From contig NZ_CP107921.1 in NCBI RefSeq assembly GCF_036014215.1, forward strand, positions 6,569,501-6,633,500: a DNA stretch of 64,000 nt, read 5' to 3'. The translations under genes and the position numbers were made by a program. Source of the DNA: Streptomyces sp. NBC_00440. GTDB taxonomy: Bacteria; Actinomycetota; Actinomycetes; Streptomycetales; Streptomycetaceae. Of the stretch, positions 26,097 through 35,235 are shown one piece after another (the first letter of the stretch is position 1; each line of letters begins with the position of its first letter). Below the pieces are notes generated by a model. The model made no database searches. It worked only from the letters and a program-made list of their open reading frames with translations, and was not told the DNA's origin.

Positions 26097-27187
26097 GCGC
26101 CGCGACACACCTCGCGTTGGTGCGCCGACCACCGGATGCCCTCGGCCGCACTCCGGTCGACGTCACCGAAGTGAGGACACCGGCGCTCGATCCAGGTGAC
26201 GCCCTGCTGGCACCCTTGACCGTCGGCGTCTGCGGAACCGACTGGCAGATCCTCCGGGGACTGCGCGACGACCCGAGCCCCGTCCTGGGGCACGAGGGCG
26301 TGGCCCACGTCGTCGAGCCCGGTGACACCGGCCTGCCGACCGGCTCACTGGTCACCGTGAACCCCACCCACCCCGACGACCCCGCGTTCCTGCTCGGCCA
26401 CAACCTGCCGGGGCTGTGGGCGGAGCGCACCCGGATACCCGCCGGTGCCGTCCGTGCCGGACTGGTCGTCCCGGTGCCGGACGGTGCGGACCACCCACGC
26501 GTCGCCGCGCTCGCCGAGCCGCTCGCCTCGGTCCTGTACGGCCTGCGGATCGCACTCCACACTCTGCGGCCCGCAACCCTGGTGGTGTGGGGTGACGGCA
26601 TCGTCGGACGGCTGGCCCGGGAGGCTTGGACGCGCGAAATTCCCGGCGTCGAAACTCTCTTGGTGGGGCGTGGGAACGATGCGGTGGACCCGCACGACGA
26701 GGATCTGCCGCAGAGACTGGCCGGCCTGCCGTCACCGGTCGCGGCAGTGATCGCCACGCCCCGTACCGGCACACGGGAGGCATTGTCCGCGCTGGACCGT
26801 CATGTACGGGGTGCGCTGTTGGTCGACGTGCACGCGGGCCTGCCGTCCGGTGCCATGCCCCTGGCCGGCCGCGACATCGACGTGGCGGCCTTACGCGCGG
26901 CCAACTGCGGGGGCGTGCCGTGGCCGCCGGAGATCTTCACCTTCGACCGTCCGGCCGGTCCTCTGCTGCTCTTCGGCCATCGCGGCGTGGCACGGGACCA
27001 TCTGCGCCAGGCGGTCGACCTCCTCCTCGCGACGCGGGCCGAACCGCTGGGGCGGCACGCGCTGACCCATGAGTCGGATCTGAAGTCCGCGGCCGGCCTG
27101 ATCAATTCGGTGCTCACCTCCACCGGGCGGCACTTCGACGGGCGCCGGGTGCTCAAGGCCGCCATCCGGGTCGGGGAGCGGCCATGA
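26093..27187 (+). CDS. zinc-type alcohol dehydrogenase-like protein
   Basis: This 364-residue medium-chain dehydrogenase has a catalytic-zinc Cys in VGVCGTDWQ and the His/Glu pair in LGHEG. The four-Cys structural zinc lobe is missing. The nucleotide-binding glycine motif is weak (VVWGDGIVGRLA). It could act on a cyclitol hydroxyl. A TTA codon at 26891-26893 suggests that translation, and the rest of the coupled operon, depends on bldA. GTG start with GTGA overlap at the kinase stop; ATGA overlap into the next gene. Confidence 0.8.
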   Translation: MSAATHLALVRRPPDALGRTPVDVTEVRTPALDPGDALLAPLTVGVCGTDWQILRGLRDDPSPVLGHEGVAHVVEPGDTGLPTGSLVTVNPTHPDDPAFLLGHNLPGLWAERTRIPAGAVRAGLVVPVPDGADHPRVAALAEPLASVLYGLRIALHTLRPATLVVWGDGIVGRLAREAWTREIPGVETLLVGRGNDAVDPHDEDLPQRLAGLPSPVAAVIATPRTGTREALSALDRHVRGALLVDVHAGLPSGAMPLAGRDIDVAALRAANCGGVPWPPEIFTFDRPAGPLLLFGHRGVARDHLRQAVDLLLATRAEPLGRHALTHESDLKSAAGLINSVLTSTGRHFDGRRVLKAAIRVGERP

Positions 27188-27984
27188 CCGCTGCCCTGGC
27201 CGTCGCCGCCCCGCAATGGCGGATCGGCACCGACCGCAGTGACGCGGCCCGCGTGGCCCTGGCAGCCGGCGCCGACGAGCTGCACCTCGACTTCGGCGGC
27301 GCCCACCGCGGCGCCCTGCTGAGTGAGCCGGGCGAGCTGCGTGCGGCCATGGCGTTCGCCGGGGACATCCCGGTACCCGTGCTCGCGGTCAACCACGTGA
27401 ACGACATCGGCCTGGCGCACCCCGGGGGAGTCGCGAATGCGGCGGCCCTCGCCCTCGTGGAGCGGGCCCTGGAGAGCGCATCGAGTCTCGGGGCGCGGGT
27501 GCTCCACGTTCCCGGTTTCCGGCGGAGCCTGCCGGACACCGAAGGAATGCGGGCCGGCACGGTCGAGGCACTGCGCGTCCTGTGCGGGAGCGTCTGTGCG
27601 GCGGGTCTGACCCTCGCCTACGAATCCCCCCTCGGGCCCGGCGCCTCCCTCGCGCTGGCCCGGGCGGTGGGCCGGCCGGAGCTGCGACTGGTGCTGGACA
27701 TCGGCAACCTCCTGGACGCAGGTGAATCACCCATGGAGTTCGCCGCATCGGTCGGCGCTGCCGGGATGCTCCTCCCGGACCTTCACGTGAAGGAGCCCAC
27801 CGCCGGCGCCGAGGGAGACGGGGTGACGCCGGCCCACGACGAGCTGCGGAACCTGCTGCGGCGCACCGGCGCCCGTTCGGTGCTCGTCGAGAACGACTAC
27901 CGGTGGGCAGTCGCCCGACTGCGCACCGACATCACGCTCTGCCGAGCCGCGGCCGAGCCCAGCCCTTCCAAGGACGATCGATGA
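27184..27984 (+). CDS. TIM-barrel sugar isomerase/epimerase-like protein
   Basis: The 266-residue product resembles the xylose isomerase-like/AP endonuclease 2 superfamily. It shows DELHLDFGG near the start, a barrel strand ARVLHVPGF, LTLAYESP with the metal-binding Glu, LVLDIGNLLDAG with Asp, LPDLHVKEP with His, and VLVENDYRWA with a final acidic ligand. This spacing is typical of metal-dependent sugar epimerases or keto-isomerases. An epimerase is an expected step after 2-epi-5-epi-valiolone. Overlaps both neighbours by 4 bp. Confidence 0.78.
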   Translation: MTAALAVAAPQWRIGTDRSDAARVALAAGADELHLDFGGAHRGALLSEPGELRAAMAFAGDIPVPVLAVNHVNDIGLAHPGGVANAAALALVERALESASSLGARVLHVPGFRRSLPDTEGMRAGTVEALRVLCGSVCAAGLTLAYESPLGPGASLALARAVGRPELRLVLDIGNLLDAGESPMEFAASVGAAGMLLPDLHVKEPTAGAEGDGVTPAHDELRNLLRRTGARSVLVENDYRWAVARLRTDITLCRAAAEPSPSKDDR

Positions 27985-29051
27985 AATCCATTCAGCTCAC
28001 CGGTCCGCGCGCGGTGTCGGTCACGGAGACCGACGTACCCGAACCGGGCCCTGGTGAGGCGCTGATCCGGGTGGCCGTGCTCGGTCTGTGCGGGACTGAC
28101 CTCGGCTTCTTCGACGGGAGCAGCAACTATCTGCGCGACGGGCTGAAGAGTTACCCCTTCGTCGTCGGCCACGAGTGGCTCGGCACCGTGGTGAGCGTCG
28201 GCCCCGGCACCGGCCCGGCGATCGTCGGCCGGCGTGTTTCGGGCCACAACTTCCGTGGTTGCGGCCAGTGTTCCCACTGCGCACAAGGCCGGATCAGATA
28301 CTGCCCGGACCGTAGCGAGATCGGGGTACTCGGCCCCCGGCCGGGTGCGGGCTCGGAGTTCCTCACCGCCCCGCGGGAAACGCTGACACTGATCCCCGAC
28401 GGGCTGTCCGACGCCGCAGGGGTCCTCCTGGAGCCGACAGCCGCAGCGGTCCACGCCGTGGACCGGCTCGCCGTGACGGGGAAGGACCGGGTCGCGGTGC
28501 TTGGCGCGGGGACCCTCGGGCTCGCCGCGGCCCAGATCGCCACCGCTCTCGGAGCCGCCACCGTCGTGTTCGATCCGCAGCCCGCCGCCCGAGAGTTGGC
28601 GGGCCGGCTCGGCCTTCGCTCCTCGGTGGCCCCCGCCGAGGCCGACGAGGCGTCCTACGACGTCGTGATCGAAGCGTCCGGCAGCACCGCCGCTGTCCGC
28701 TCGACCGTGGAGCTGATCGCGCCGGGCGGCCGGGTGGCCCAGCTCGGGACTCCGCACCGCACCACCGACGGGTTCGACGCGGCCACGCTGGTGATCCGTG
28801 ACGTGACGCTTCACGGCGTGTTGTCCGGTGTCGGCCACTGGGACCGGCTCGTCGGTCTCGTGCAGTCGGGCGCGGTGAACCTGGACGCGCTGGTCGACCG
28901 GATCTTCCCGCTCGACCAGCTCGACGCCGCCTTCGCCCACCTGGCGTCCGGTGACCGCGCCCGCCCCAAGGTGCTGGTGCGCATCGACCTGGACAGTCGC
29001 GAAGAGCCGGCCCGCGGCGACTCCGGCGCAGAGGGGACCGATTGCCTGTGA
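27981..29051 (+). CDS. zinc-dependent medium-chain dehydrogenase (sorbitol/threonine dehydrogenase type)
   Basis: Unlike its neighbour two genes upstream, this 356-residue enzyme has the full set: catalytic zinc ligands in GLCGTDLGFF and VGHEWLG, four structural-zinc cysteines in RGCGQCSHCAQGRIRYC, and the Rossmann motif VLGAGTLGLAAAQ. It should oxidise a secondary hydroxyl with NAD(P), a plausible step to a cyclitol ketone. The ATG overlaps the previous stop. A MFS gene follows with slight overlap. Confidence 0.87.
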   Translation: MKSIQLTGPRAVSVTETDVPEPGPGEALIRVAVLGLCGTDLGFFDGSSNYLRDGLKSYPFVVGHEWLGTVVSVGPGTGPAIVGRRVSGHNFRGCGQCSHCAQGRIRYCPDRSEIGVLGPRPGAGSEFLTAPRETLTLIPDGLSDAAGVLLEPTAAAVHAVDRLAVTGKDRVAVLGAGTLGLAAAQIATALGAATVVFDPQPAARELAGRLGLRSSVAPAEADEASYDVVIEASGSTAAVRSTVELIAPGGRVAQLGTPHRTTDGFDAATLVIRDVTLHGVLSGVGHWDRLVGLVQSGAVNLDALVDRIFPLDQLDAAFAHLASGDRARPKVLVRIDLDSREEPARGDSGAEGTDCL

Positions 29052-30364
29052 GTGCCACCGAGGCGTCGACGACTTTGACGGCCGGGATCGACGGGCGGAC
29101 TGCCGTCCGTCTGGCGGTACTCGCCGCTGCCACGTTCGTCTACGTCACCTTCGAGGTCTTCCCGGTCGGGCTCATGCAGGAGATCGCCCACAGCCTTGAC
29201 GCGACGCCCGGTCGGGTCGGGCTCCTCGTCACGGGATACGCCCTGGTCGCGGCCGTCGTCACCATCCCGACCGTGGCGCTGGCCTCGCGGGTCTCCCGCA
29301 GCACGGCGCTGGTGGCCTCCCTGGCGGTCCTGGTCGGGGCGGAGTTGCTCGCCGCGGCCGCGACCGGGTACACAATGATGGTGGTGAGCCGGGTCGCGGC
29401 AGCACTGACCCATGGGGTGCTGTGGTCGTTGATCGCGCCGGCGGCCGCGACCCTGGTGCCGCGTGACCGGGTGGGAACCGCGACCGCCGCGGTCTTCGGC
29501 GGGGCGTCGCTCGCGGCGATCGTGGGGAGTCCGGGCACGACCCTGATCGGCGGACTCATCGGCTGGCGAGCCACCGTCCTGGTGCTCGCGGCCGCCACGG
29601 TGGCGGTGACCCTGGCCCTCGTCTGGGCCCTCGGGCCGCGTACGGGCGGAGGGGCAGCCCGGAAGGAAGGGCCGGCGTACGACGCCACAGCCTCTCCCGC
29701 GCGTGACGCCACGGCCTCTCCCACAGGCGGGACCGCGACCGTGGCGCGAGGGACCGCCACCGTGCGGGAGGGGGGAGACGCCTCCGTGAACTGGCGAGGG
29801 GTACTGATCCTGTGCGGCGTGGCGCTGGTACTCGTCACGGCGCACTTCCTGAGCTACACCTATTTCGCCGTCATCGTCACCGACGTCACAGGAGCTTCGC
29901 GTGCGATGGTCACGCTGCTCACGGTCTTCGGTCTCGCCGGAGCCGCGGCGACCTATCTCGTCGGGCGCTACAACGACACAGTGCCGCAGCAGACCGCGGC
30001 CGTCACCATGGCGGCCTTCCTGGCGGGCGTCGGTCTTCTGGCCCTCGGGTTCGCCCCGGTTCCGACGGCGGTGCGGTACACAGCTGTCGCTGTCGCCGTC
30101 GCTCTGTGGGGCGGCGCGTTCGCCGCGGCGGGGCCTGTGTTCCAGACGGGCGTCATGCGCCTGGCGGCCAGGGACGCCGACCGGGCGTCGTCGGTCTACG
30201 TCACGGTCTTCCAGATCGGGATCGCCTGCGGATCGGGTTCGGGAGCGATCCTGCTCGGCGTCTCGACGGCTTGGCTTCCCGCGGTTTCGACGGCGCTCGC
30301 CCTTCTGACGCTGGCCGTCGTCCTCCTGTGGCGGCCCGTTCCGGCTGTGGGTGACGAGCGGTGA
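29042..30364 (+). CDS. MFS drug/sugar efflux transporter 1
   Basis: The 440-residue product has 12 hydrophobic segments and the MFS antiporter pattern (LAAATFVYVTFEVFPVGLM, GRVGLLVTGYALVAA, AALTHGVLWSLIAP). The central cytoplasmic loop contains a short imperfect repeat (ATASPARDATASP, then TATVARGTATV). TTG 29042 is five bases after GAGGGG; GTG 29048 would give the operon-style GTGA overlap. It closes block 1 and is the likely exporter of the product or a self-resistance pump. A second exporter of the same subfamily follows. Confidence 0.85.
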   Translation: MPVSATEASTTLTAGIDGRTAVRLAVLAAATFVYVTFEVFPVGLMQEIAHSLDATPGRVGLLVTGYALVAAVVTIPTVALASRVSRSTALVASLAVLVGAELLAAAATGYTMMVVSRVAAALTHGVLWSLIAPAAATLVPRDRVGTATAAVFGGASLAAIVGSPGTTLIGGLIGWRATVLVLAAATVAVTLALVWALGPRTGGGAARKEGPAYDATASPARDATASPTGGTATVARGTATVREGGDASVNWRGVLILCGVALVLVTAHFLSYTYFAVIVTDVTGASRAMVTLLTVFGLAGAAATYLVGRYNDTVPQQTAAVTMAAFLAGVGLLALGFAPVPTAVRYTAVAVAVALWGGAFAAAGPVFQTGVMRLAARDADRASSVYVTVFQIGIACGSGSGAILLGVSTAWLPAVSTALALLTLAVVLLWRPVPAVGDER

Positions 30365-30616
30365 ACGGCGCGAGCAGCAAGCTGCTTGTATATTAGCCAA
30401 ATAACTTCTATAGTTACGTTGACGCTTCCAGGGAAGCACTTGTGCGACATAGTCAACTTCTGGCTTGTCGTTCATCGATTCGGACCCCGCGCCTTCGGCC
30501 CGGCCGCAACGGTGCGGGCCAGGGCAGCCGTCGGCGCCCCCCTTGCCGCGCCGTAGGTGCTTGTCGAGCCGGCCCGGCCGCGTCCACCGTCGCCCGTAGT
30601 CAATGAGAGGCAGCCC
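30365..30616. promoter_or_regulatory. intergenic promoter region between cluster blocks 1 and 2
   Basis: The first half is AT-rich for this DNA (about 30388-30470). It has two inverted repeats: AGCAGC-AA-GCTGCT at 30373-30386 and TAACT-TCTAT-AGTTA at 30402-30416. The first may end block 1 transcription; the second lies where an operator or promoter for the second exporter gene would be. Confidence 0.5.
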
Positions 30617-31810
30617 ATGCGGTTTCGTATGGCGGTACTGATTCTGGCCATCTTCTGCGTCGGTACTGCAGAACTGGCGCCGAGCGGGATGCTGGGAGAC
30701 CTGTCCCGGGACCTGTCGGTGACCGTCCCCACCGCGGGCCTTCTCGTCACTGTCTACGCGCTGACCGTGGTGATCGGCGGCCCACTCGTCACCGCCGTCT
30801 CCACCCGGATCCGCCGCAAGTACCTGCTGGCGGCGCTCCTTCTGGTCTCCGTCGCCGGCAACGCCGTCTCGAGCCTTGCGCCGAACTTCGGCGTGCTGGT
30901 CGCCGGCCGCGTGCTGACCGCTGTCATCCACGGCACCTTCCTCGCCGTCTGCGTCGTCACCGCGAGCAGCATGGCCGCCAAGGGGCGGGAGGGGTCGGCG
31001 GTCGCGAACACGCAACTGGGCATCAATCTTGCGACCGTGCTAGGCGTTCCCCTCGGCACACTGGTAGCGCAGCAGTTCAACTGGCGGGCCACCTTCGGGG
31101 GCGTCGCCGTGCTCGCCCTGGTCGCCCTCGTTCTCATCCTGTTGGTGATCCCCGATGACGACGCCACCGCCGATGCGCCCCCCGCCCACCAACTGCGGGT
31201 GTTCCGGCAGTGGCAGGTGATCGGCACGGTCGTGGCCACCATGCTCTGCTCGGCCGGAATGTTCACGCTGATCACCTACATGGTGCCGCTGCTCACGGAC
31301 GTCGGGAACTTCCCGTCCGCCTGGGTCCCGGCCGTGCTGCTGGCGTACGGGCTGGGCTCACTCGTGGGCAACGCCGTCGGCGGCCGGATCGCCAACAAGT
31401 CCGTCGACACGGCCGTCCTCACCCTGTCCTGGGTACTCGCCGCGGTCTGCGTCCTGTACTGGTTCGTAGCCCCCTCGGCGGTCGGTGGGGCGGTGTTTCT
31501 TGCTCTGTTCTCCATTGCCACGTTCGCTCTGATCCCCGGACTCCAGACCAAAGTCCTCACCGCGGCGGCGGACGCCCCGACACTCTCACTGACCGCCAAC
31601 ATGTCCGCCTTCGGTCTCGGCGCCGCACTGGGCTCCTGGGCGGGCGGGCAGGTCATCGACCAAGGCTTCGGTACGCGCTCCGTGACGCTCGGCGCGGCGG
31701 TGTTCACCGCCCTCGGGGCCCTGCTGATCGCCCAGATCGTCCACGTCGAGCGGCGCCGGAAGGCGGTTGCGGAATCCGACGCGGACACCGGCTCGCGGGT
31801 CCCCGCCTGA
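30617..31810 (+). CDS. MFS efflux transporter 2
   Basis: The ATG at 30617 follows GAGAGG by six bases. The product (397 residues) has 12 hydrophobic segments with LAIFCVGTAELAPSGMLGDLS, GLLVTVYALTVVIGGP and the arginine-rich loop STRIRRKYLLAAL between segments 2 and 3, as in AraJ/arabinose-efflux type MFS proteins. It starts block 2 after a fresh promoter region. Two exporters in one cluster may serve product and intermediate, or one may be a resistance pump. Confidence 0.87.
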   Translation: MRFRMAVLILAIFCVGTAELAPSGMLGDLSRDLSVTVPTAGLLVTVYALTVVIGGPLVTAVSTRIRRKYLLAALLLVSVAGNAVSSLAPNFGVLVAGRVLTAVIHGTFLAVCVVTASSMAAKGREGSAVANTQLGINLATVLGVPLGTLVAQQFNWRATFGGVAVLALVALVLILLVIPDDDATADAPPAHQLRVFRQWQVIGTVVATMLCSAGMFTLITYMVPLLTDVGNFPSAWVPAVLLAYGLGSLVGNAVGGRIANKSVDTAVLTLSWVLAAVCVLYWFVAPSAVGGAVFLALFSIATFALIPGLQTKVLTAAADAPTLSLTANMSAFGLGAALGSWAGGQVIDQGFGTRSVTLGAAVFTALGALLIAQIVHVERRRKAVAESDADTGSRVPA

Positions 31811-31893
31811 CCGGTGGCACGACCCGCGCCGAGCCCGCGGCCTCCGCCGCGCCGACCCCGTGAACCGCTGTCCCTACCGAGAGAGCCAGACGT

Positions 31894-33063
31894 ATGCCTG
31901 TTACCTCAGCGCCGTCCGCCAGGCCCCAGCTCCCGTCCCTGACGGGGCTGAGGTTCATAGCCGCCGCACTGGTCTTCTTCTTCCACGCCTCGCTGATCTT
32001 CATTTCCATGAACCCCTTCGCCGACGAGGACGTCGCCGACGGTTTCCGCTGGCTGTTCAGCAAGGCCGGGTGGATGGGGGTCTCGTTCTTCTTCGTGCTG
32101 AGCGGATTCGTCCTGACCTGGTCGGCCAAGCCCCATGACACGATCACGGGGTTCCTGCGCCGTCGTCTGCTGAAAATCTTCCCCAACCACGTCGCCACCT
32201 GGGTGATGGCGATGTTCCTCTTCGGCGGGACGGCCATCCCGCTGGGGGTCTGGCTGCCGAACATACTGCTGGTCCACTCGTGGAATCCCGACCCGACGGT
32301 CCACATGGGCCTCAACGCCCCGGCCTGGTCGCTCTGCAGCGAACTGCTCTTCTATCTGCTGTTCCCGTTCCTGATCCGGCCCGTCCTGCGGATCAGGGAG
32401 CGCTTCCTGTGGGTGTGGGCGGGGGGCATGACCGGCGGCATGCTGGCCGTGCAGCTGGTCACCGACTTCCTCGCGCCCAGCAGCCCCGATGCCCCTGGTA
32501 CGGACGTGACGGTCTGGCAGTTCTGGTTCGGTTACAACTTCCCGCCGGTGCGGATGTTCGAGTTCGTCCTCGGCATGATCCTGGCGCGGCTGGTGCTGTC
32601 GGGAGCGTTCACCCGGATCCGGATTCTTCCGGCGGCCCTGCTGTGCGTGGTGGGGTACGCCGTGGCGATGGTGGTGCCATTCCTGTACGGCCTGAACCTG
32701 GCGACGATCGTGCCCGTCTCCCTGCTGATCTGCGCGGTCGCCCGCGCCGACATCGAGCGCCGGCCCACCGTGCTGCGCGGACGCACGATGCAGTGGCTCG
32801 GCACGGTCTCCTTCGGCTTCTACCTCGCCCAGCAGATCGTTCTCACCTTCTTCCGCGACACACTGATGGATCTCCAGACGTACTCCACTCCGGTCGGCAT
32901 CGCCATTGTGGCTGCGGAGTTCGTCGCCGCCCTCGCGGTGGGCTGGCTGCTCCTGACCTGTGTGGAGCGTCCCGTGATGCGGCGCTGGGCCAGGCCCCGC
33001 GCCAAACCCCCGTTCCTGCCCGCGGAATCCACTTCCGACCGGCAGCTCACCCCCGCCTCGTGA
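31894..33063 (+). CDS. membrane acyltransferase 3 family protein, copy A
   Basis: This 389-residue integral membrane protein of the OatA/NodX acyltransferase_3 family has the N-terminal PSLTGLRFIAAALVFFFHA (family Arg and catalytic-type His), FFVLSGFVLTWS, FLRRRLLKIFPNH, WSLCSELLFYLLFP and the C-terminal CVERPVMRRW. Such proteins transfer an acyl group from acyl-CoA to a sugar or small-molecule hydroxyl at the membrane. Copy B follows 18 bases downstream and is nearly identical over long stretches, including 32521-32832. Probable role: acylation of the cyclitol product. Confidence 0.87.
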   Translation: MPVTSAPSARPQLPSLTGLRFIAAALVFFFHASLIFISMNPFADEDVADGFRWLFSKAGWMGVSFFFVLSGFVLTWSAKPHDTITGFLRRRLLKIFPNHVATWVMAMFLFGGTAIPLGVWLPNILLVHSWNPDPTVHMGLNAPAWSLCSELLFYLLFPFLIRPVLRIRERFLWVWAGGMTGGMLAVQLVTDFLAPSSPDAPGTDVTVWQFWFGYNFPPVRMFEFVLGMILARLVLSGAFTRIRILPAALLCVVGYAVAMVVPFLYGLNLATIVPVSLLICAVARADIERRPTVLRGRTMQWLGTVSFGFYLAQQIVLTFFRDTLMDLQTYSTPVGIAIVAAEFVAALAVGWLLLTCVERPVMRRWARPRAKPPFLPAESTSDRQLTPAS

Positions 33064-33080
33064 AAGGCAGTTCGCTTCCC

Positions 33081-34280
33081 ATGCCCTCGTCGTCCCCTCC
33101 TGCCGGCGCGGTCGGATCTGCCGAGCGCCCGAGAGTCAAACTCCCCTCGTTGACGGGGCTGAGGTTCATAGCCGCCGCACTGGTCTTCTTCTTCCACGCC
33201 ACCTTCAGCGACCCGCCGATGAATCCGTACGCCGACGAGAACTGGCAGGAAGGTTTCCGCTGGCTGTTCAGCAAGGCCGGGTGGATGGGGGTCTCGTTCT
33301 TCTTCGTGCTGAGCGGATTCGTCCTGACCTGGTCGGCCAAGCCCCATGACACGATCACGGGGTTCCTGCGCCGTCGTCTCCTGAAGATCTTCCCCAACCA
33401 CGTCGCGATGTGGGCCCTCGCCATGGTGCTGTTCGCCGGCGCGATGACTCCGGTCTCGGCCTGGCTGCCGAACTTCTTCCTGCTCCACTCCTGGTTCCCG
33501 CAGCACGGTACCTACATCAGTGTGAATCCGCCGAGCTGGTCGCTCTGCAGCGAACTGCTCTTCTATCTGCTGTTCCCGTTCCTGATCCGGCCCGTCCTGC
33601 GGATCAGGGAGCGCTTCCTGTGGGTGTGGGCGGGGGCCATGGCCGGCGGCATGCTGGCCGTGCAGCTGGTCACGGACTTCCTGGTGCCCCAGCAGCCGGA
33701 GGGACCCGAGGGCTTCGGCATCTCCGTGGCGCAGTTCTGGTTCGGTTACAACTTCCCGCCGGTGCGGATGTTCGAGTTCGTCCTCGGCATGATCCTGGCG
33801 CGGCTGGTGCTGTCGGGAGCGTTCACCCGGATCCGGATTCTTCCGGCGGCCCTGCTGTGCGTGGTGGGGTACGCCGTGGCGATGGTGGTGCCATTCCTGT
33901 ACGGCCTGAACCTGGCGACGATCGTGCCCGTCTCCCTGCTGATCTGCGCGGTCGCCCGCGCCGACATCGAGCGCCGGCCCACCGTGCTGCGCGGACGCAC
34001 GATGCAGTGGCTCGGCACGGTCTCCTTCGGCTTCTACCTCGCCCAGTACGTGGTGATGTACTTCGGCCGCACCGCGCTGATGGACGAGCGGCTCTTCGAC
34101 CCGTTCCCCGGAACCCTGGTGCTGATCGGGTTCTTCTTCGCCACCCTGCTGGTCGGCTGGCTGCTCCTGATGTGTGTCGAGCGTCCCGTCATGCGCCGCT
34201 GGGCGAGACCGGACAGGGGCGCGGGCGCCGCACCGGAGCCAGGACAGGAAGAGCGCCGGCCCGCCCCGGCTCTGCGCTGA
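33081..34280 (+). CDS. membrane acyltransferase 3 family protein, copy B
   Basis: The 399-residue product is a paralogue of copy A. The ATG at 33081 was chosen because translation then lines up with copy A (PSLTGLRFIAAAL); the longer frame reads into copy A on another frame. DNA 33735-34046 is identical to 32521-32832, while the loop after FFFHA, the region around 33430-33520 and the last 150 bases differ. These variable parts are where acyl or acceptor specificity could change. The C-terminal tail is charged. Confidence 0.85.
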   Translation: MPSSSPPAGAVGSAERPRVKLPSLTGLRFIAAALVFFFHATFSDPPMNPYADENWQEGFRWLFSKAGWMGVSFFFVLSGFVLTWSAKPHDTITGFLRRRLLKIFPNHVAMWALAMVLFAGAMTPVSAWLPNFFLLHSWFPQHGTYISVNPPSWSLCSELLFYLLFPFLIRPVLRIRERFLWVWAGAMAGGMLAVQLVTDFLVPQQPEGPEGFGISVAQFWFGYNFPPVRMFEFVLGMILARLVLSGAFTRIRILPAALLCVVGYAVAMVVPFLYGLNLATIVPVSLLICAVARADIERRPTVLRGRTMQWLGTVSFGFYLAQYVVMYFGRTALMDERLFDPFPGTLVLIGFFFATLLVGWLLLMCVERPVMRRWARPDRGAGAAPEPGQEERRPAPALR

Positions 34281-34357
34281 CCCCGGCTCCGCCCGCGGTG
34301 TCTCCCACGACCTCTCACATTTCCCGTACATCCATCCCCGATCCCTCGGAGGCACTC

Positions 34358-35140
34358 GTGTCCAAGATCGACGTCAACGGCATCGCCGTCCACTACACCG
34401 CCCAGGGCAACGGCCGCGGCCTGCTGTTCGTCCACGGCACCGCCGCCGACGGCGAAACCAACTTCGGCCATGTGCGGGAGCACTTCACCGACCGATTCAC
34501 CGTCATCACCCCCGACTACTCGGGCAGCGGTCACACCCCCCTGCACGAGGGAGAGCTGAGCCTCGACGAGCTGGTCGACCAGGTGATCGGGGCCGCCCGC
34601 GCGGCGACCGACGAGCCGATCGACATCGTCGGATTCTCGCTCGGCGCGGTCGTCGCGGCGGCTGCCGCCGCCAAGCACCCCGAGCTCGTCCGCCGCCTGA
34701 TCCTCATCAACGGGTGGGCCCGCAACGACGACCCCCGCCAGCAGCTGGCCCTCGACCTGTGGCGACGCCTGCCGGACATCGACGAGGACGCCTTCGCCGC
34801 ATACAGCGCACTGCTGATCTTCTCCCCGCCCTTCCTCGCCGGGTTCGGCAGCGAGGGGGTCAAGAGCACCGTCGCCGGGATCAAGGCCGAGCTGGGCACC
34901 CTGCGGCAGATCGAACTCGACGGCCGGGTCGACATCCGCGACCGCCTGGCGTCGATCACCGCCCGCACCCTGGTCATCGGCTCCACCCGGGACGTGTTGA
35001 TCCCCGTCGAGCACTCGCGTGAGATCCACGCGGCCATCACCGGCAGCGACTACGCCGAACTCGAGAGCGGTCACATGGTCGTCTTCGAGAAGACAGAGCA
35101 ACTGGTCGAGCTCGTGGGCGAGTTCCTCGACCGCGACTGA
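34358..35140 (+). CDS. alpha/beta hydrolase
   Basis: The GTG at 34358 follows GGAGG by five bases. This 260-residue enzyme has the oxyanion segment FVHGTAADG, the nucleophile elbow VGFSLGAV with Ser, the acid in IGSTRDVLIP and the His in LESGHMVVF, a complete triad. It lies between acyltransferase genes, so it may cleave or transfer acyl esters on the same scaffold, or remove a protecting acyl group. Similar to 3-oxoadipate enol-lactonase-like esterases in general layout only. Confidence 0.85.
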   Translation: MSKIDVNGIAVHYTAQGNGRGLLFVHGTAADGETNFGHVREHFTDRFTVITPDYSGSGHTPLHEGELSLDELVDQVIGAARAATDEPIDIVGFSLGAVVAAAAAAKHPELVRRLILINGWARNDDPRQQLALDLWRRLPDIDEDAFAAYSALLIFSPPFLAGFGSEGVKSTVAGIKAELGTLRQIELDGRVDIRDRLASITARTLVIGSTRDVLIPVEHSREIHAAITGSDYAELESGHMVVFEKTEQLVELVGEFLDRD

Positions 35141-35235
35141 CCGGACACACAGCGCCTCCACGGCCGGCGTGGGCGGCACGATCCCGCCCGCGCCCGCCGG
35201 CCCCTTCCCGCTTCCCGTATTCCTCCGGAGCCACC

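Noticed and set aside
28811..31015. 734-residue open frame on the - strand
   Set aside because: Antisense to a dehydrogenase and two MFS genes; Arg/Gly/Asp-rich artefact.
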